Of a stretch of 64,000 bases of DNA, positions 51,640-60,753 are shown in pieces. The notes beneath the pieces were generated by a model. It saw nothing but the letters and a program-made list of their open reading frames with translations, was not told the DNA's origin and made no database searches. Position 1 is the first letter of the stretch; every line of letters begins with the position of its first letter. The DNA lies in assembly GCF_014196515.1 (NCBI RefSeq), contig NZ_JACIDV010000003.1, positions 248,001 through 312,000 on the forward strand, read 5' to 3'. The DNA comes from Rhizobium skierniewicense. GTDB taxonomy: Bacteria > Pseudomonadota > Alphaproteobacteria > Rhizobiales > Rhizobiaceae. A program made the position numbers and the translations under genes.

Positions 51640-52893
51640 ATGCGTTCTACCTTTAAAAAGATGGCCCTAGCGGCCGTCCTTGGTGCATCTGTATCAGGCT
51701 ATGCCTTCGCTCAGGAGAGCGTTGAGGTATTGCACTGGTGGACGTCGGGCGGTGAAGCTGCCGCTGTCGGCGTGCTGAAGGAAGACCTTCAGAAACAGGG
51801 CGTGTCGTGGCAGGATATGCCGGTTGCCGGTGGCGGTGGAGAAGCCGCGACGACCGCGTTGAAAGCCCGTGTCGCATCGGGAAATCCGCCAACCGCGGCC
51901 CAATTGCTTGGCATGGCAGTCAATGAATGGTCTGAAGAGGGCCTTCTCGGCGACCTGACGCCTGTCGCCACAAAGGAAGGCTGGGATAAAGTCGTTCCCG
52001 GCGCGATCAAAGCCTTTGCCGTCCATGATGGCAAGTGGGAAGCGGTTCCTGTCAATATTCACCGACCAAACTGGCTATGGATCAATGCCAAGGTTTTCAA
52101 GGATAACGGCCTTCAGCCTCCGACAAACTGGGATGAATTCAATACGGTCGCCGAAAAGTTGAAGGCCAAGGGTATCGTAGCGCTGGCGCATGGCGGTCAG
52201 CCTTGGCAGGACACGACCATTTTCGACGATGTTGTGCTTGGCCTCGGTGGTCCGGATTTTTATAGAAAAGCTATTCTTCAACTCGATGAAACAGCGCTCG
52301 GCTCGGATACCATGGTCAAGGTTTTTGACCAGATGCGCAAAATTCGTGGTTTCGTTGATCCTAATTTCTCAGGCCGCGACTGGAATCTGGCAACCGGCAT
52401 GGTTCTTAAGGGCGAAGCCGCGATGCAGCTCATGGGTGACTGGGCCAAGGGCGAGATCGTCAAAGCCGGATTGAAGCCAGGTGTCGATATTCTATGTGTT
52501 ACCGCGCCTGGTACCGAAGGTTCCTTCCTTTTCAACACTGACTTTTTCGCGATGTTCCCGGTCGGAAAAGACAAGGTTGATGCTCAGAACAAGCTGGCAA
52601 CCAGCGTCATGTCGCCGAGCTTCCAGGAAGCATTCAACCTGGTGAAGGGGTCAATCCCGGCCAGAACAGATGTTTCCGGCACCAAATTCGATGCTTGCGG
52701 ACAGAAGTCCATGGCCGATCTGAAAACGGCCGAGGCTGCTGGCACACTGCTGGGTTCGCTTGCACACGGTCATGCCGAACCATCCGGTATTCAGCGTGCC
52801 ATGTTTGATGTCGTTACCCAGCATTTCAACTCTGACATGTCGTCGAAGGATGCCGTGGCCGCCCTGATCAAATCGGTCAACGCAGCCAAATAA
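51640..52893 (+). CDS. Glucose/mannose-type ABC transporter substrate-binding protein (operon 2, GtsA-like)
   Basis: The start is the ATG at 51640, with GGGAGG just upstream; the frame extends back to 51478 without a ribosome site. The 417-residue protein has a signal peptide (MALAAVLGASVSGYAFA) and the mature start QESVEVLHWWTSGGEAAAVG. WQDMPVAGGGGEAATTAL, VNIHRPNWLWIN, LAHGGQPWQDTTIFDDVVLGLGG and AAMQLMGDWAKGEI match GtsA of Pseudomonas as I recall it. It likely binds glucose, mannose or a related hexose. It begins a ten-gene operon. Confidence 0.94.
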   Translation: MRSTFKKMALAAVLGASVSGYAFAQESVEVLHWWTSGGEAAAVGVLKEDLQKQGVSWQDMPVAGGGGEAATTALKARVASGNPPTAAQLLGMAVNEWSEEGLLGDLTPVATKEGWDKVVPGAIKAFAVHDGKWEAVPVNIHRPNWLWINAKVFKDNGLQPPTNWDEFNTVAEKLKAKGIVALAHGGQPWQDTTIFDDVVLGLGGPDFYRKAILQLDETALGSDTMVKVFDQMRKIRGFVDPNFSGRDWNLATGMVLKGEAAMQLMGDWAKGEIVKAGLKPGVDILCVTAPGTEGSFLFNTDFFAMFPVGKDKVDAQNKLATSVMSPSFQEAFNLVKGSIPARTDVSGTKFDACGQKSMADLKTAEAAGTLLGSLAHGHAEPSGIQRAMFDVVTQHFNSDMSSKDAVAALIKSVNAAK

Positions 52894-52983
52894 TGATCTC
52901 TCGCGGACAACACCGTCACATCTTTGGATGTGGCGGTGCATGTGATCCGGCCCAGAGTTCAGGGCAAAACAGGTGGACAACTC

Positions 52984-53865
52984 ATGTCTTTCTCAAAACG
53001 TGTCAGAGGCGCATTGCCTGCGATTGTCTTGTCGCCATCTGTCGCGGCGATAACGGTCTGCGTTTACGGTTTCATCGCCTATACTGCACTGCTGTCTTTT
53101 ACCGGATCGAAGATGTTCGCGCGTTTCGATTTCGTCGGCTGGCGGCAATATGAACGCCTTTTCGACAATCCGCGCTGGATCACTGCCATCGAAAACATGG
53201 CTATTTTCGGCGGTCTTTATGTTGTTGGCGCAACCTGCCTCGGACTGTTCATCGCCATTTTGATCGATCAGAAAATCCGTATGGAGGGCGTGTTCCGGGC
53301 GATCTTTCTCTACCCCATGGCGCTGTCTTTTGTTGTAACAGGGGTCATCTGGCAATGGCTGCTCAATCCCGGGGTTGGCCTTGAGCATATGATGCGTAGC
53401 CTCGGCTGGGAAAGCTTCACCTTTCAATGGCTTGTCGATCCCGATATGGCGATTTACACCATCGTCATCGCCGGGGTGTGGCAGGTTACTGGCTTCGTCA
53501 TGGCGCTGTTTCTGGCCGGTCTGCGCGGCATCGACACCGAAATCCTTCGCGCTGCCCGCATTGATGGCGCGCCGATTCACAAAGTCTACACGCGCATCAT
53601 CATTCCCGCCTTGCGCCCGGTTTTTCTCACCGTCTTCGTCATCGAGGCACATCTTGCCATCAAGAGCTACGATCTGGTGGTGTCACTGACCAAGGGCGGC
53701 CCGGGTGTTTCCACCGAACTGCCCTCGACCTTCATGTATTCGATGACCTTTACCCGCAACGAGCTTGGTGTGGGTGCCGCCAGCGCCACCGTTATGCTGG
53801 TCAGCCTTGCGAGCATCATCGTACCCTATCTCTATTCGGAGCTTGGCAATGACCGCACAGCCTAA
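52984..53865 (+). CDS. Sugar ABC transporter permease (operon 2, MalF/GtsB-type)
   Basis: The start is placed at the ATG at 52984 (MSFSKRVRGALPAIV), with AGGTGG upstream; the frame extends 20 codons further without a site. The 293-residue protein has six membrane helices and the EAA loop AGLRGIDTEILRAARIDGAPIHKVYTRI. It is paralogous to the operon 1 permease at 31681. It overlaps the next permease start by 17 bases, with the GGAG ribosome site of that gene inside its coding end. Confidence 0.94.
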   Translation: MSFSKRVRGALPAIVLSPSVAAITVCVYGFIAYTALLSFTGSKMFARFDFVGWRQYERLFDNPRWITAIENMAIFGGLYVVGATCLGLFIAILIDQKIRMEGVFRAIFLYPMALSFVVTGVIWQWLLNPGVGLEHMMRSLGWESFTFQWLVDPDMAIYTIVIAGVWQVTGFVMALFLAGLRGIDTEILRAARIDGAPIHKVYTRIIIPALRPVFLTVFVIEAHLAIKSYDLVVSLTKGGPGVSTELPSTFMYSMTFTRNELGVGAASATVMLVSLASIIVPYLYSELGNDRTA

Positions 53866-54742
53866 AGGCAACATGGCAGGAAAGCTGCGCGTTTCAAAAG
53901 TGGCCGGGCGTGTCTTCATCTATGCCTGCCTGACCATTCTCGCCGCAGCCTTTCTGGCGCCGCTCGTGTCCATGCTGTTTACCTCACTCAAGGGCATGGA
54001 GGAAATCCGCTCCGGCAATCTTTTGTCCGTTCCCATGGCGCCTACGGTTGAGGCTTGGAAGACCGTATGGAATGCCGCGTGTATCGGCGTGACCTGCACA
54101 GGACTGAAGGGCTATTTCGGCAACTCGTTTCTCATCGTCATTCCGGCCACGCTGCTGTCTGTAGGTCTCGGCGCGCTGAATGGCTATGTCTTCGCCAACT
54201 GGCGGTTCAAAGGCGACAATGTCCTGTTCGGGCTTATCCTGTTTGGTTGTTTCATCCCGTTTCAGATCGTTCTTATTCCTATGGCCGGCCTGCTCGGCAC
54301 GTTCAACCTGGCAGGCACGATTTCCGGTCTGGTTCTCGTCCATGTCATCTATGGTGTGTGCTTCACCACGATGTTTTTTCGCAATTACTTCGTGACCGTG
54401 CCTGCCGAAATCTTCAAGGCAGCGCGCATCGATGGCGCGGGCTTCTGGGCAGTCTTTTTCCGCATATTGCTGCCGATTTCCTGGCCCATCGTCATGGTTT
54501 CGATCATCTGGCAATTCACCGGCATTTGGAACGACTTCCTCTTTGGCGTGTCGTTTGCGGCTGGTTCCAACCAGCCCGTGACGGTTGCTCTCAACAATCT
54601 TGTCAATACGTCGACCGGAACCAAAGCCTATAATGAGGATATGGCTGCTGCGATGATCGCTGCCCTGCCGACCATCCTCATTTATGTGGCGGCGGGCCGC
54701 TATTTCCTTCGTGGCCTGATGGCCGGCGCAGTCAAAGGATAA
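53849..54742 (+). CDS. Sugar ABC transporter permease (operon 2, MalG/GtsC-type)
   Basis: The start is placed at the ATG at 53849 (MTAQPKGNMAGK), with GGAG eight bases before it; the frame extends back to 53765 as a shadow of the upstream gene. The 297-residue protein has six membrane helices and the EAA loop TVPAEIFKAARIDGAGFWAVFFRI. Its ending RGLMAGAVKG parallels the operon 1 permease ending, which underlines their common origin. Confidence 0.94.
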   Translation: MTAQPKGNMAGKLRVSKVAGRVFIYACLTILAAAFLAPLVSMLFTSLKGMEEIRSGNLLSVPMAPTVEAWKTVWNAACIGVTCTGLKGYFGNSFLIVIPATLLSVGLGALNGYVFANWRFKGDNVLFGLILFGCFIPFQIVLIPMAGLLGTFNLAGTISGLVLVHVIYGVCFTTMFFRNYFVTVPAEIFKAARIDGAGFWAVFFRILLPISWPIVMVSIIWQFTGIWNDFLFGVSFAAGSNQPVTVALNNLVNTSTGTKAYNEDMAAAMIAALPTILIYVAAGRYFLRGLMAGAVKG

Positions 54743-54747
54743 CCATT

Positions 54748-55851
54748 GTGGCCAATCTCGCAATCAACCACGTCACAAAGAGTTTCGGCAGTCTCGAAGT
54801 CCTCAAGGACATCAATATCTCGATAGAGGATGGAGAGTTTCTGGTTCTTGTCGGTCCGTCCGGCTGCGGAAAATCGACGCTGCTGGCGATCATTGCCGGT
54901 CTCGACAGCCACACATCGGGAACCATCACCATCGACGGCAAGTCTGTGGAGGGTCTGGAGCCGAAAGAGCGCGATATCGCCATGGTTTTCCAGTCCTACG
55001 CGCTCTATCCCGCCATGACGGTGGAGCAGAATATCGGCTTCTCGCTTGAAATGAGCAAGATGCCAAAGCCAGAGCGAACCGAGCGCGTCAACAAGGTGGC
55101 GGAACTTTTGCAGATCACGCACCTTCTGAAGCGTAAGCCGGGGCAACTTTCGGGCGGCCAGCGCCAGCGTGTGGCCATGGGCCGGGCGCTTGTGCGCGAA
55201 CCGAAAATTTTTCTGTTCGATGAGCCGCTATCGAACCTCGATGCCCAACTGCGTGTGGAGATGCGCACCGAAATCAAGAAGCTGCACCAGCGCCTCGGCT
55301 CGACCATCGTTTATGTCACCCATGACCAGATCGAGGCCATGACCATGGCCAGCCGCATTGCAGTGATGAAAGATGGTATTCTCCAGCAATTCGGCACCCC
55401 GGAAGAGATCTATGACCGGCCCGCCAATGTCTTCGTCGCCACCTTCATGGGGTCTCCGGCCATGAACCTTTTGCCCGCAACCGTGGTGGAGGGGGAGGGC
55501 GGATTGCAGCTCCGGCTAGAGGGCACCGGCGTGACGCTGCCGGTTCCGGTGCCAGCACTTTCGACCGGACAACAAGTTCTGCTCGGCCTGCGCCCCGAAT
55601 GGCTTTCGCTGGTCACAGATGCGGGAAACACGCTGGCGCGGATCGATATGGAGGTCGATGTCATCGAGCCGACCGGTCCTGACGTCTTCGTGGCATTGCG
55701 AGCTGGCGAACAGGAAATCATGGCTCGCCTGCCCACCGGAACACCGGTGCGCACTGGACAGAAGGCAGCCTTTTCCATCGACCTTTCAAAGGCTGTGCTG
55801 TTCGATGCCGAAAGCGGTCTTGCGCTGAGCAAGGATCGGCCCATCAGCTGA
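54748..55851 (+). CDS. Sugar ABC transporter ATP-binding protein (operon 2)
   Basis: This 367-residue MalK/UgpC-type ATPase starts at a GTG five bases after the second permease, with AAGGA before it. It has Walker A VGPSGCGKSTLLAI, Q-loop VFQSYALYP, signature LSGGQRQRVAMGRALV, Walker B IFLFDEPLSNLDAQLR, H-loop VTHDQ, and a C-terminal TOBE domain with LLGLRPEWLSLV. It drives uptake of the operon 2 sugar. It is similar to the operon 1 ATPase but diverged in its regulatory domain. Confidence 0.95.
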   Translation: MANLAINHVTKSFGSLEVLKDINISIEDGEFLVLVGPSGCGKSTLLAIIAGLDSHTSGTITIDGKSVEGLEPKERDIAMVFQSYALYPAMTVEQNIGFSLEMSKMPKPERTERVNKVAELLQITHLLKRKPGQLSGGQRQRVAMGRALVREPKIFLFDEPLSNLDAQLRVEMRTEIKKLHQRLGSTIVYVTHDQIEAMTMASRIAVMKDGILQQFGTPEEIYDRPANVFVATFMGSPAMNLLPATVVEGEGGLQLRLEGTGVTLPVPVPALSTGQQVLLGLRPEWLSLVTDAGNTLARIDMEVDVIEPTGPDVFVALRAGEQEIMARLPTGTPVRTGQKAAFSIDLSKAVLFDAESGLALSKDRPIS

Positions 55852-55902
55852 ACGGCCAGCCGTTCTCTACCCGTTCAAATCGTGAATTCAGGAACTTATA
55901 AA

Positions 55903-56979
55903 ATGCCAGCAAAACAGGAAAACCGACTCCGGGTCGGCGTGCTAGGCGCGGGGCAAATTGCCCAGGCGGCCCATTTCGAAAGCTGCACCAAGGCCGCCAA
56001 TGCCGATCTCCATGCCATCTGCGATGTGGCCGACGATCTGCGCGAGCGCATGATGATCACGCATGGCGCAGCAAAGGGTTACAACGACTATGACCGCATG
56101 CTGGCCGATCCCGATATCGATGCAGTGATCATCGCCACAGCCGATGCCTTCCACGTTCCTGCCTCCATCCGGGCGCTTGAAGCTGGCAAGCATGTGCTGT
56201 GCGAAAAGCCTGTCGGGCTGACGGTTGAGGAGTGCCTGGAACTGCGCTCTGCCGTGGAAAAATCCGGTAAAGTGTTTCAGGTCGGCCACATGAAGCGCTT
56301 CGATGCCGGTCTTCAGGCGGCAAAGTCCTTCATCCAGGACGAGATGGGCGATCTGGTGGCGCTCAAGGCGTGGTACTGCGATAGCACTCATCGCTATCCC
56401 ATGACCGATGCCGTGCAGCCATTGATCGTTACCAGCGCCAATGCCAGAAAGCCATCTGCCAACCCCAAGGCCGATCTGCGGCGATACTATATGCTGGCTC
56501 ATGGGTGCCACCTCATTGATACGGCTCGTTATTTTGCGGGCGACATCATCTCAGTGCAGGCCCGGCTTTCAGAGCGCGCCGGGATCTGGTGCTGGTTTGT
56601 CGATCTGGAATTCGCCTCCGGTACGCTCGGTCATCTCGATCTCACCGTTCAGGTCCGCATGGACTGGCACGAAGGTTTCCAGATCTACGGTAAGAACGGC
56701 AGCATTCTCGGCAAGACCTATAACCCGTGGTATTACAAGAGCAGCGAGGTCGATATTTTCCGTGAGGCCGATGGCGCGACCCACCGTGTTCTCGGTGCTG
56801 ATGGCCACTTCTATCGCCGCCAGGTAGAGGGCTTTGCCCGCACCATTCTTGACGGCACACCGATGGAAGGCGCCGATATTCATGATGGGCTCGCCTCGGT
56901 GCAGGCCATGGTGGCCATTGCCCGCTCGGTCGAAACCGGCAAGCCGGTGAAGCTCGGCGATGTCGCAGGTGGCGTGTGA
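55903..56979 (+). CDS. Gfo/Idh/MocA-family oxidoreductase (operon 2)
   Basis: The start is placed at the ATG at 55903, eight bases after AGGAA; a GTG at 55882 would add seven residues. The 358-residue protein has the nucleotide fold (RVGVLGAGQIAQAAHFESC), the family EKP motif in KHVLCEKPVGLTVEECL and a C-terminal region with LAHGCHLIDTARYFAGD, where HLIDTARYF gives the catalytic His/Asp positions. It should oxidise a sugar or polyol with NAD(P). Its stop overlaps the next start (TGATG). It is not close to the operon 1 family member. Confidence 0.9.
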   Translation: MPAKQENRLRVGVLGAGQIAQAAHFESCTKAANADLHAICDVADDLRERMMITHGAAKGYNDYDRMLADPDIDAVIIATADAFHVPASIRALEAGKHVLCEKPVGLTVEECLELRSAVEKSGKVFQVGHMKRFDAGLQAAKSFIQDEMGDLVALKAWYCDSTHRYPMTDAVQPLIVTSANARKPSANPKADLRRYYMLAHGCHLIDTARYFAGDIISVQARLSERAGIWCWFVDLEFASGTLGHLDLTVQVRMDWHEGFQIYGKNGSILGKTYNPWYYKSSEVDIFREADGATHRVLGADGHFYRRQVEGFARTILDGTPMEGADIHDGLASVQAMVAIARSVETGKPVKLGDVAGGV

Positions 56980-57809
56980 TGAAGCTCGGAATTTTCGCCA
57001 AGACTTTCGAGGGAACCACGCCGCAAACGGTGCTGTCTTCGGTGGCTGCTGCGGGCTTCGATTGCACCCAGTATAATATGGCATGCTCCGGTTTGCCCTC
57101 GATGGCGGATGCGATCAGCGCGGAACAGGCCGGCACCGTGGCCGACGCGGCCAGAAAGACGGGTATCGCGATCGTTGCGGTATCCGGCACCTACAACATG
57201 ATCCATCCCGATCTGGTTGAGCGCGAGGCGGGACACCGCAGGCTGGAAACCCTTGCCGCACGCTGCGCTGACATGCAAACGAACCTGATTACGCTGTGCA
57301 CCGGCACCCGCGACCCCCACGACCAGTGGAAAGAGCACCCCGATAACGATACGCCGGAGGCTTGGCGCGATCTGTTACAAGCCATGGAGACCGCCATCGG
57401 TATTGCCGATCGCTACAACATCGATCTCGGTATCGAGCCGGAACTTGCCAATGTCATCAACTCCGCTGAAAAGGCCCATAGTCTGATTGCTGAGCTGAAA
57501 AGCCCGCGCATCAAAATCGTTCTTGACCCGGCCAATCTGTTCGAGATCGCTGCGCTTCCGCAACAGCGAGATATCGTGTCAAAAGCGATCGATCTCCTGG
57601 GAGACCGCATCGCGATGGCCCATGCCAAGGACCGCAACCGCGATGGACGTTTCGCAACCGCGGGCAAGGGTGTTCTCGATTACCGGCATTATCTTGGCAG
57701 ATTGAAAGCTATCGGCTTTGGGGGCAGCTTGATCACCCATGGACTGACGGCCGCTGAAGCCCCCGGCGTTTCTGCCTTCCTCAAACGGCAACTTGCGGAG
57801 CTCGTATGA
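56979..57809 (+). CDS. Sugar phosphate isomerase/epimerase family protein (operon 2)
   Basis: The ATG at 56979 shares a base with the upstream stop and has AGGTGG before it. The 276-residue TIM-barrel protein has MKLGIFAKTFEGTTPQTVLSSV, a metal-ligand glutamate in DLGIEPELAN, KIVLDPANLFE, and AMAHAKDRN, which are landmarks of the xylose-isomerase-like family. It probably isomerises or epimerises an intermediate produced by the upstream dehydrogenase. Its stop overlaps the next gene start. Confidence 0.86.
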   Translation: MKLGIFAKTFEGTTPQTVLSSVAAAGFDCTQYNMACSGLPSMADAISAEQAGTVADAARKTGIAIVAVSGTYNMIHPDLVEREAGHRRLETLAARCADMQTNLITLCTGTRDPHDQWKEHPDNDTPEAWRDLLQAMETAIGIADRYNIDLGIEPELANVINSAEKAHSLIAELKSPRIKIVLDPANLFEIAALPQQRDIVSKAIDLLGDRIAMAHAKDRNRDGRFATAGKGVLDYRHYLGRLKAIGFGGSLITHGLTAAEAPGVSAFLKRQLAELV

Positions 57810-58618
57810 TGCGCCACGGAGAGCCATTCAAAACAGGCGATGGTACGTGTCTGAACGTCGATACGTCTGGTGAGGGCACACCTGTGGTGTTCCAGCATGG
57901 CTTGTGCGGCGATGCTGGACAAACCTCAGAGGCGTTTCCGCTTGGCAACGGTTTCCGGCGTGTTACCGTTGAAGCGCGAGGCCACGGGCGTTCGGAGCCT
58001 GGCGATCTTGCTCGTCTGTCCATCGCCACATTCACCGACGATCTGGCTCTCTATATCATGAATCACCTGACTGCTCCGGTGGTTGTCGGCGGCATTTCCA
58101 TGGGGGCAGCCATTGCCCTGCGCCTTGCAGTCACGCATCCCGATCTGGTGAAAGCCCTCATCCTTGCACGGCCTGCATGGGTGATCAATGCGGCGCCCGC
58201 CAATATGGCGCCCAATGCTGAGGTCGGACGTCTACTGAAGACCATGCCGGCTGAGAAAGCAAAAGCCACCTTTCTGGCAGGTGAAACCAGTCAACGTCTG
58301 GCGCTTGAGGCGCCGGACAATCTGGCCTCGCTCTCCGGCTTTTTCACGCGCCAGCCGCATGACGTCACGGCTGCCTTGCTCACCGCAATTTCCGACGATG
58401 GACCCGGTGTCAGGCAAGCCGATCTTGGCAATCTCCGTGTGCCGACCCTGGTCATCGGTCACGAGGAGGATGTCGTCCATCCACTCGCCCATGCGCAGGC
58501 GCTGGCGTCCATGATCCACGGTGCGCGTCTTGCGCAGATCACCCCCAAAACCGTCAGCCGCACGCAATATATCGCGGATTTCCATCTCGCTATCGGCAAT
58601 TTTCTGAAGGAACTTTGA
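57806..58618 (+). CDS. Alpha/beta hydrolase (operon 2)
   Basis: This 270-residue protein has the alpha/beta hydrolase pattern: PVVFQHGLCGDAGQ (oxyanion HG), VEARGHGRSEPGD, the nucleophile elbow VVGGISMGAAIALRLA with its serine in GISMG, a late acid in LVIGHEEDVVHPL and a C-terminal histidine in ADFHLAIGNF. It resembles lactone and ester hydrolases such as 3-oxoadipate enol-lactonase. In this operon it may hydrolyse a sugar lactone formed by the Gfo/Idh enzyme, but no substrate can be read. Confidence 0.85.
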   Translation: MMRHGEPFKTGDGTCLNVDTSGEGTPVVFQHGLCGDAGQTSEAFPLGNGFRRVTVEARGHGRSEPGDLARLSIATFTDDLALYIMNHLTAPVVVGGISMGAAIALRLAVTHPDLVKALILARPAWVINAAPANMAPNAEVGRLLKTMPAEKAKATFLAGETSQRLALEAPDNLASLSGFFTRQPHDVTAALLTAISDDGPGVRQADLGNLRVPTLVIGHEEDVVHPLAHAQALASMIHGARLAQITPKTVSRTQYIADFHLAIGNFLKEL

Positions 58619-58622
58619 AATC

Positions 58623-59318
58623 ATGCCCCATAAAACCTGGATCAACGATCTCCCCAAAGACCGGCTTATCGCGGAATTTTCCGTGTGGTCGGCAGATCTT
58701 GTGCACCTGGCCGACGATCTTGCTCGCGTCGATGAACATGTCGATATTCTGCATATCGATGTTGCCGATGGCCATTTCGCGCCCGCCATGCTGTTCTTCC
58801 CCGATCTCGTGGCGGGGGTGCGCAAGCTCACGAAAAAGCCCATCCATGTTCATCTGATGATTGCCGACAGCATCGTTCTCTCGCAGATCGAGCAATTTGC
58901 GGATGCGGGCAGCGATCTTATCAGCCTGCATGTCGAAAACGATGCGGTGGCTGATGAGGCGCTCGATCTGCTGGAACGCCGTGGTGTTGCCGCGGGCATG
59001 GTGCTGCGCGTTGAAACCCCTGTCGAGCGTGTGCGTAAATACGCCGCCCGTCTCGATTTCCTGACCCTACTCGGCACGGCCATCGGCGTGAAGGGCCAGG
59101 GTCTTGATGAGAAGGCTGGCGAGCGCCTCGGACAAGCGCGGCAGATCATCGAGACGTCCGGCGCCGAGCATCGCATCGTGCTGGCCGCCGATGGCGGTAT
59201 TCGCGAACATACCATGCCTGTACTTCGGGCTGCGGGTGCGCAAACCGTGGTTCTCGGCTCCCTCGCATTCAACGCGCCATCGCTTCCTGAGCGAATGACG
59301 TGGCTCCACGCTCTCTGA
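58623..59318 (+). CDS. Ribulose-phosphate 3-epimerase family protein
   Basis: This 231-residue TIM-barrel protein has the family motifs HVDILHIDVADGHFAP (catalytic Asp and metal His), HVHLMI, the central HVEND and the phosphate-binding AADGGIREHTMPVLRAAGA. It is more diverged than the housekeeping Rpe: the usual MD in the second strand reads VAD. In E. coli the als operon pairs a similar epimerase (AlsE, allulose-6-phosphate) with a ROK kinase (AlsK), the same pair seen here. An allulose- or pentulose-phosphate 3-epimerase role is therefore plausible. Confidence 0.87.
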   Translation: MPHKTWINDLPKDRLIAEFSVWSADLVHLADDLARVDEHVDILHIDVADGHFAPAMLFFPDLVAGVRKLTKKPIHVHLMIADSIVLSQIEQFADAGSDLISLHVENDAVADEALDLLERRGVAAGMVLRVETPVERVRKYAARLDFLTLLGTAIGVKGQGLDEKAGERLGQARQIIETSGAEHRIVLAADGGIREHTMPVLRAAGAQTVVLGSLAFNAPSLPERMTWLHAL

Positions 59319-59333
59319 CCCGTGGTCATGTGA

Positions 59334-60290
59334 ATGAAGAAAATCGCCATCGGAATAGATCTGGGCGGGACTACGGTTCGTGCCGCTCTTGTGGATCGGC
59401 GCGGCCACGTTCTCGCCCGCACAGAGGATAGCACGAACGCAGGGGCCGGCCCGGAACAGGTTTTGCAGCAGATTAAGGCGCTGGCGGATGGTCTGCTTGC
59501 AGAAGTTGATCCTCTCACTGTCGTTGGCATCGGCGTATCGGCACCCGGCCCACTCGACACGGTGGCGGGAATTGCAACCTACACGCCGACGCTTGCAGGA
59601 TTTGTGGATTTTCCCTTGCGCGCTGAGCTGCAAAAGCGTTTCTCCTGCCCATTAAGCCTGGAGAATGACGGAATTGCTGCCGCAATCGGAGAGTGGCAGT
59701 TTGGTGCGGGAATGGGGCTCGAAAATCTGGTCTATGTTACGGTTAGTACGGGGATAGGCGGGGGCATTATTCTTGATAATCGGGTGCTTAGGGGACGAAA
59801 AGGTATGGCGGGTCACGTCGGCCATATGTCGGTTCAGGCAAACGGTGCGCTTTGCCCATGTGGAAACCATGGTTGCTTTGAAGCTTATGGATCGGGAACA
59901 GCTTTTGCATTGCGTGCGATCGAAAGCGCTTTCCAGTGTTCGGAAACGAGCCTTGGCAAAGACGGTGCTGTCATTGACGGAGCCGCGATCTTTGCTGCCG
60001 CAAGAGGTGGCGACCACCTGGCCAACAAGCTCATCGAGGAAGAAGCTGAAATTCTTGGAAGAGGCTTTACCAGTCTGATCCACCTATTCAGCCCCGATGT
60101 CGTCATCATGGGCGGTGGTCTTTCACATGAGTTCGCACGGCTCAAGCCGGGCATCCAAGCTTATATCAGCCAATGGGCGATGCCCGCCTTCAGGGAAGTG
60201 CCGGTCGTTCAGGCGGCGCTGGGACAGAACTCTGGTCTTGTCGGCGCGGCCGCTCTGGCCTTTTATTCAGATGCTCTCGCCGGCAGTTGA
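59334..60290 (+). CDS. ROK-family sugar kinase
   Basis: This 318-residue kinase has the phosphate loop GIDLGGTTVRAAL, a second nucleotide motif YVTVSTGIGGGIIL, the catalytic Asp in LENDGIAAAIGEW, and the intact ROK zinc motif CPCGNHGCFEAYGSG. No DNA-binding domain is present, so it is an enzyme, unlike the ROK repressor nearby. It probably phosphorylates the imported hexose or keto-hexose. It closes the operon, and a weak terminator-like hairpin follows. Confidence 0.92.
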   Translation: MKKIAIGIDLGGTTVRAALVDRRGHVLARTEDSTNAGAGPEQVLQQIKALADGLLAEVDPLTVVGIGVSAPGPLDTVAGIATYTPTLAGFVDFPLRAELQKRFSCPLSLENDGIAAAIGEWQFGAGMGLENLVYVTVSTGIGGGIILDNRVLRGRKGMAGHVGHMSVQANGALCPCGNHGCFEAYGSGTAFALRAIESAFQCSETSLGKDGAVIDGAAIFAAARGGDHLANKLIEEEAEILGRGFTSLIHLFSPDVVIMGGGLSHEFARLKPGIQAYISQWAMPAFREVPVVQAALGQNSGLVGAAALAFYSDALAGS

Positions 60291-60332
60291 ACGCGGTCGT
60301 CAAAATGGCTGCAATGAATGCTTCAGATAACA

Positions 60333-60356
60333 ATCCTCAGCTGCGGATATTTTTTT
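60333..60356 (+). terminator. Candidate terminator of sugar operon 2
   Basis: ATCC (60333-60336) and GGAT (60345-60348) can form a short stem, followed after one A by seven T. The stem is weak, but the position, about 45 bases after the kinase stop, suits the end of the operon. Confidence 0.4.
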
Positions 60357-60528
60357 GAAAAGCTATTGATTGAAACGTGATTGAAAATCATAAGGTGCCG
60401 GTCGTTGGTTGCTCACATCAGCGGCTCGTTCGATTGAGAAATGTCAGGCCAGGTGCTCAGAAATGAGCATTCCATCGCGCTCCAAGGGCCTATGTTGGTC
60501 TGGATACGCCGGACATCATGTAAGGTAA

Positions 60529-60720
60529 ATGAAAATGCTCTCACTCCCCGCTATTATCGGTATTTCCTTCGGCGCTGCTGGATATGCAGCGTTCAGCAGA
60601 AAGAACAAACCTTGGAGCTTTCTGAAAAGGTTGGGATATTTCATCGCGGCGTCACTGATAATTCTGCTGTTCATGCTCGCCGTCAATTTTGGGCTCTATT
60701 ACATGAACCTGCAAAGCTGA
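60529..60720 (+). CDS. Small two-helix membrane protein, function unknown
   Basis: This 63-residue protein has a hydrophobic N-terminal segment (SLPAIIGISFGAAGYAAF), a short basic loop (SRKNKPWSFLKR) and a second helix (FIAASLIILLFMLAVNFGLYYMN). AAGG lies just before the ATG at 60529, and a second ATG two codons later is possible. No family is recognised. It is the only plus-strand gene between sugar operon 2 and the converging PNPOx-family gene. The clean membrane pattern argues that it is real. Confidence 0.5.
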   Translation: MKMLSLPAIIGISFGAAGYAAFSRKNKPWSFLKRLGYFIAASLIILLFMLAVNFGLYYMNLQS

Positions 60721-60753
60721 CCGTTCTGTTTCGCAATGACGGTGAGGAGCAGG

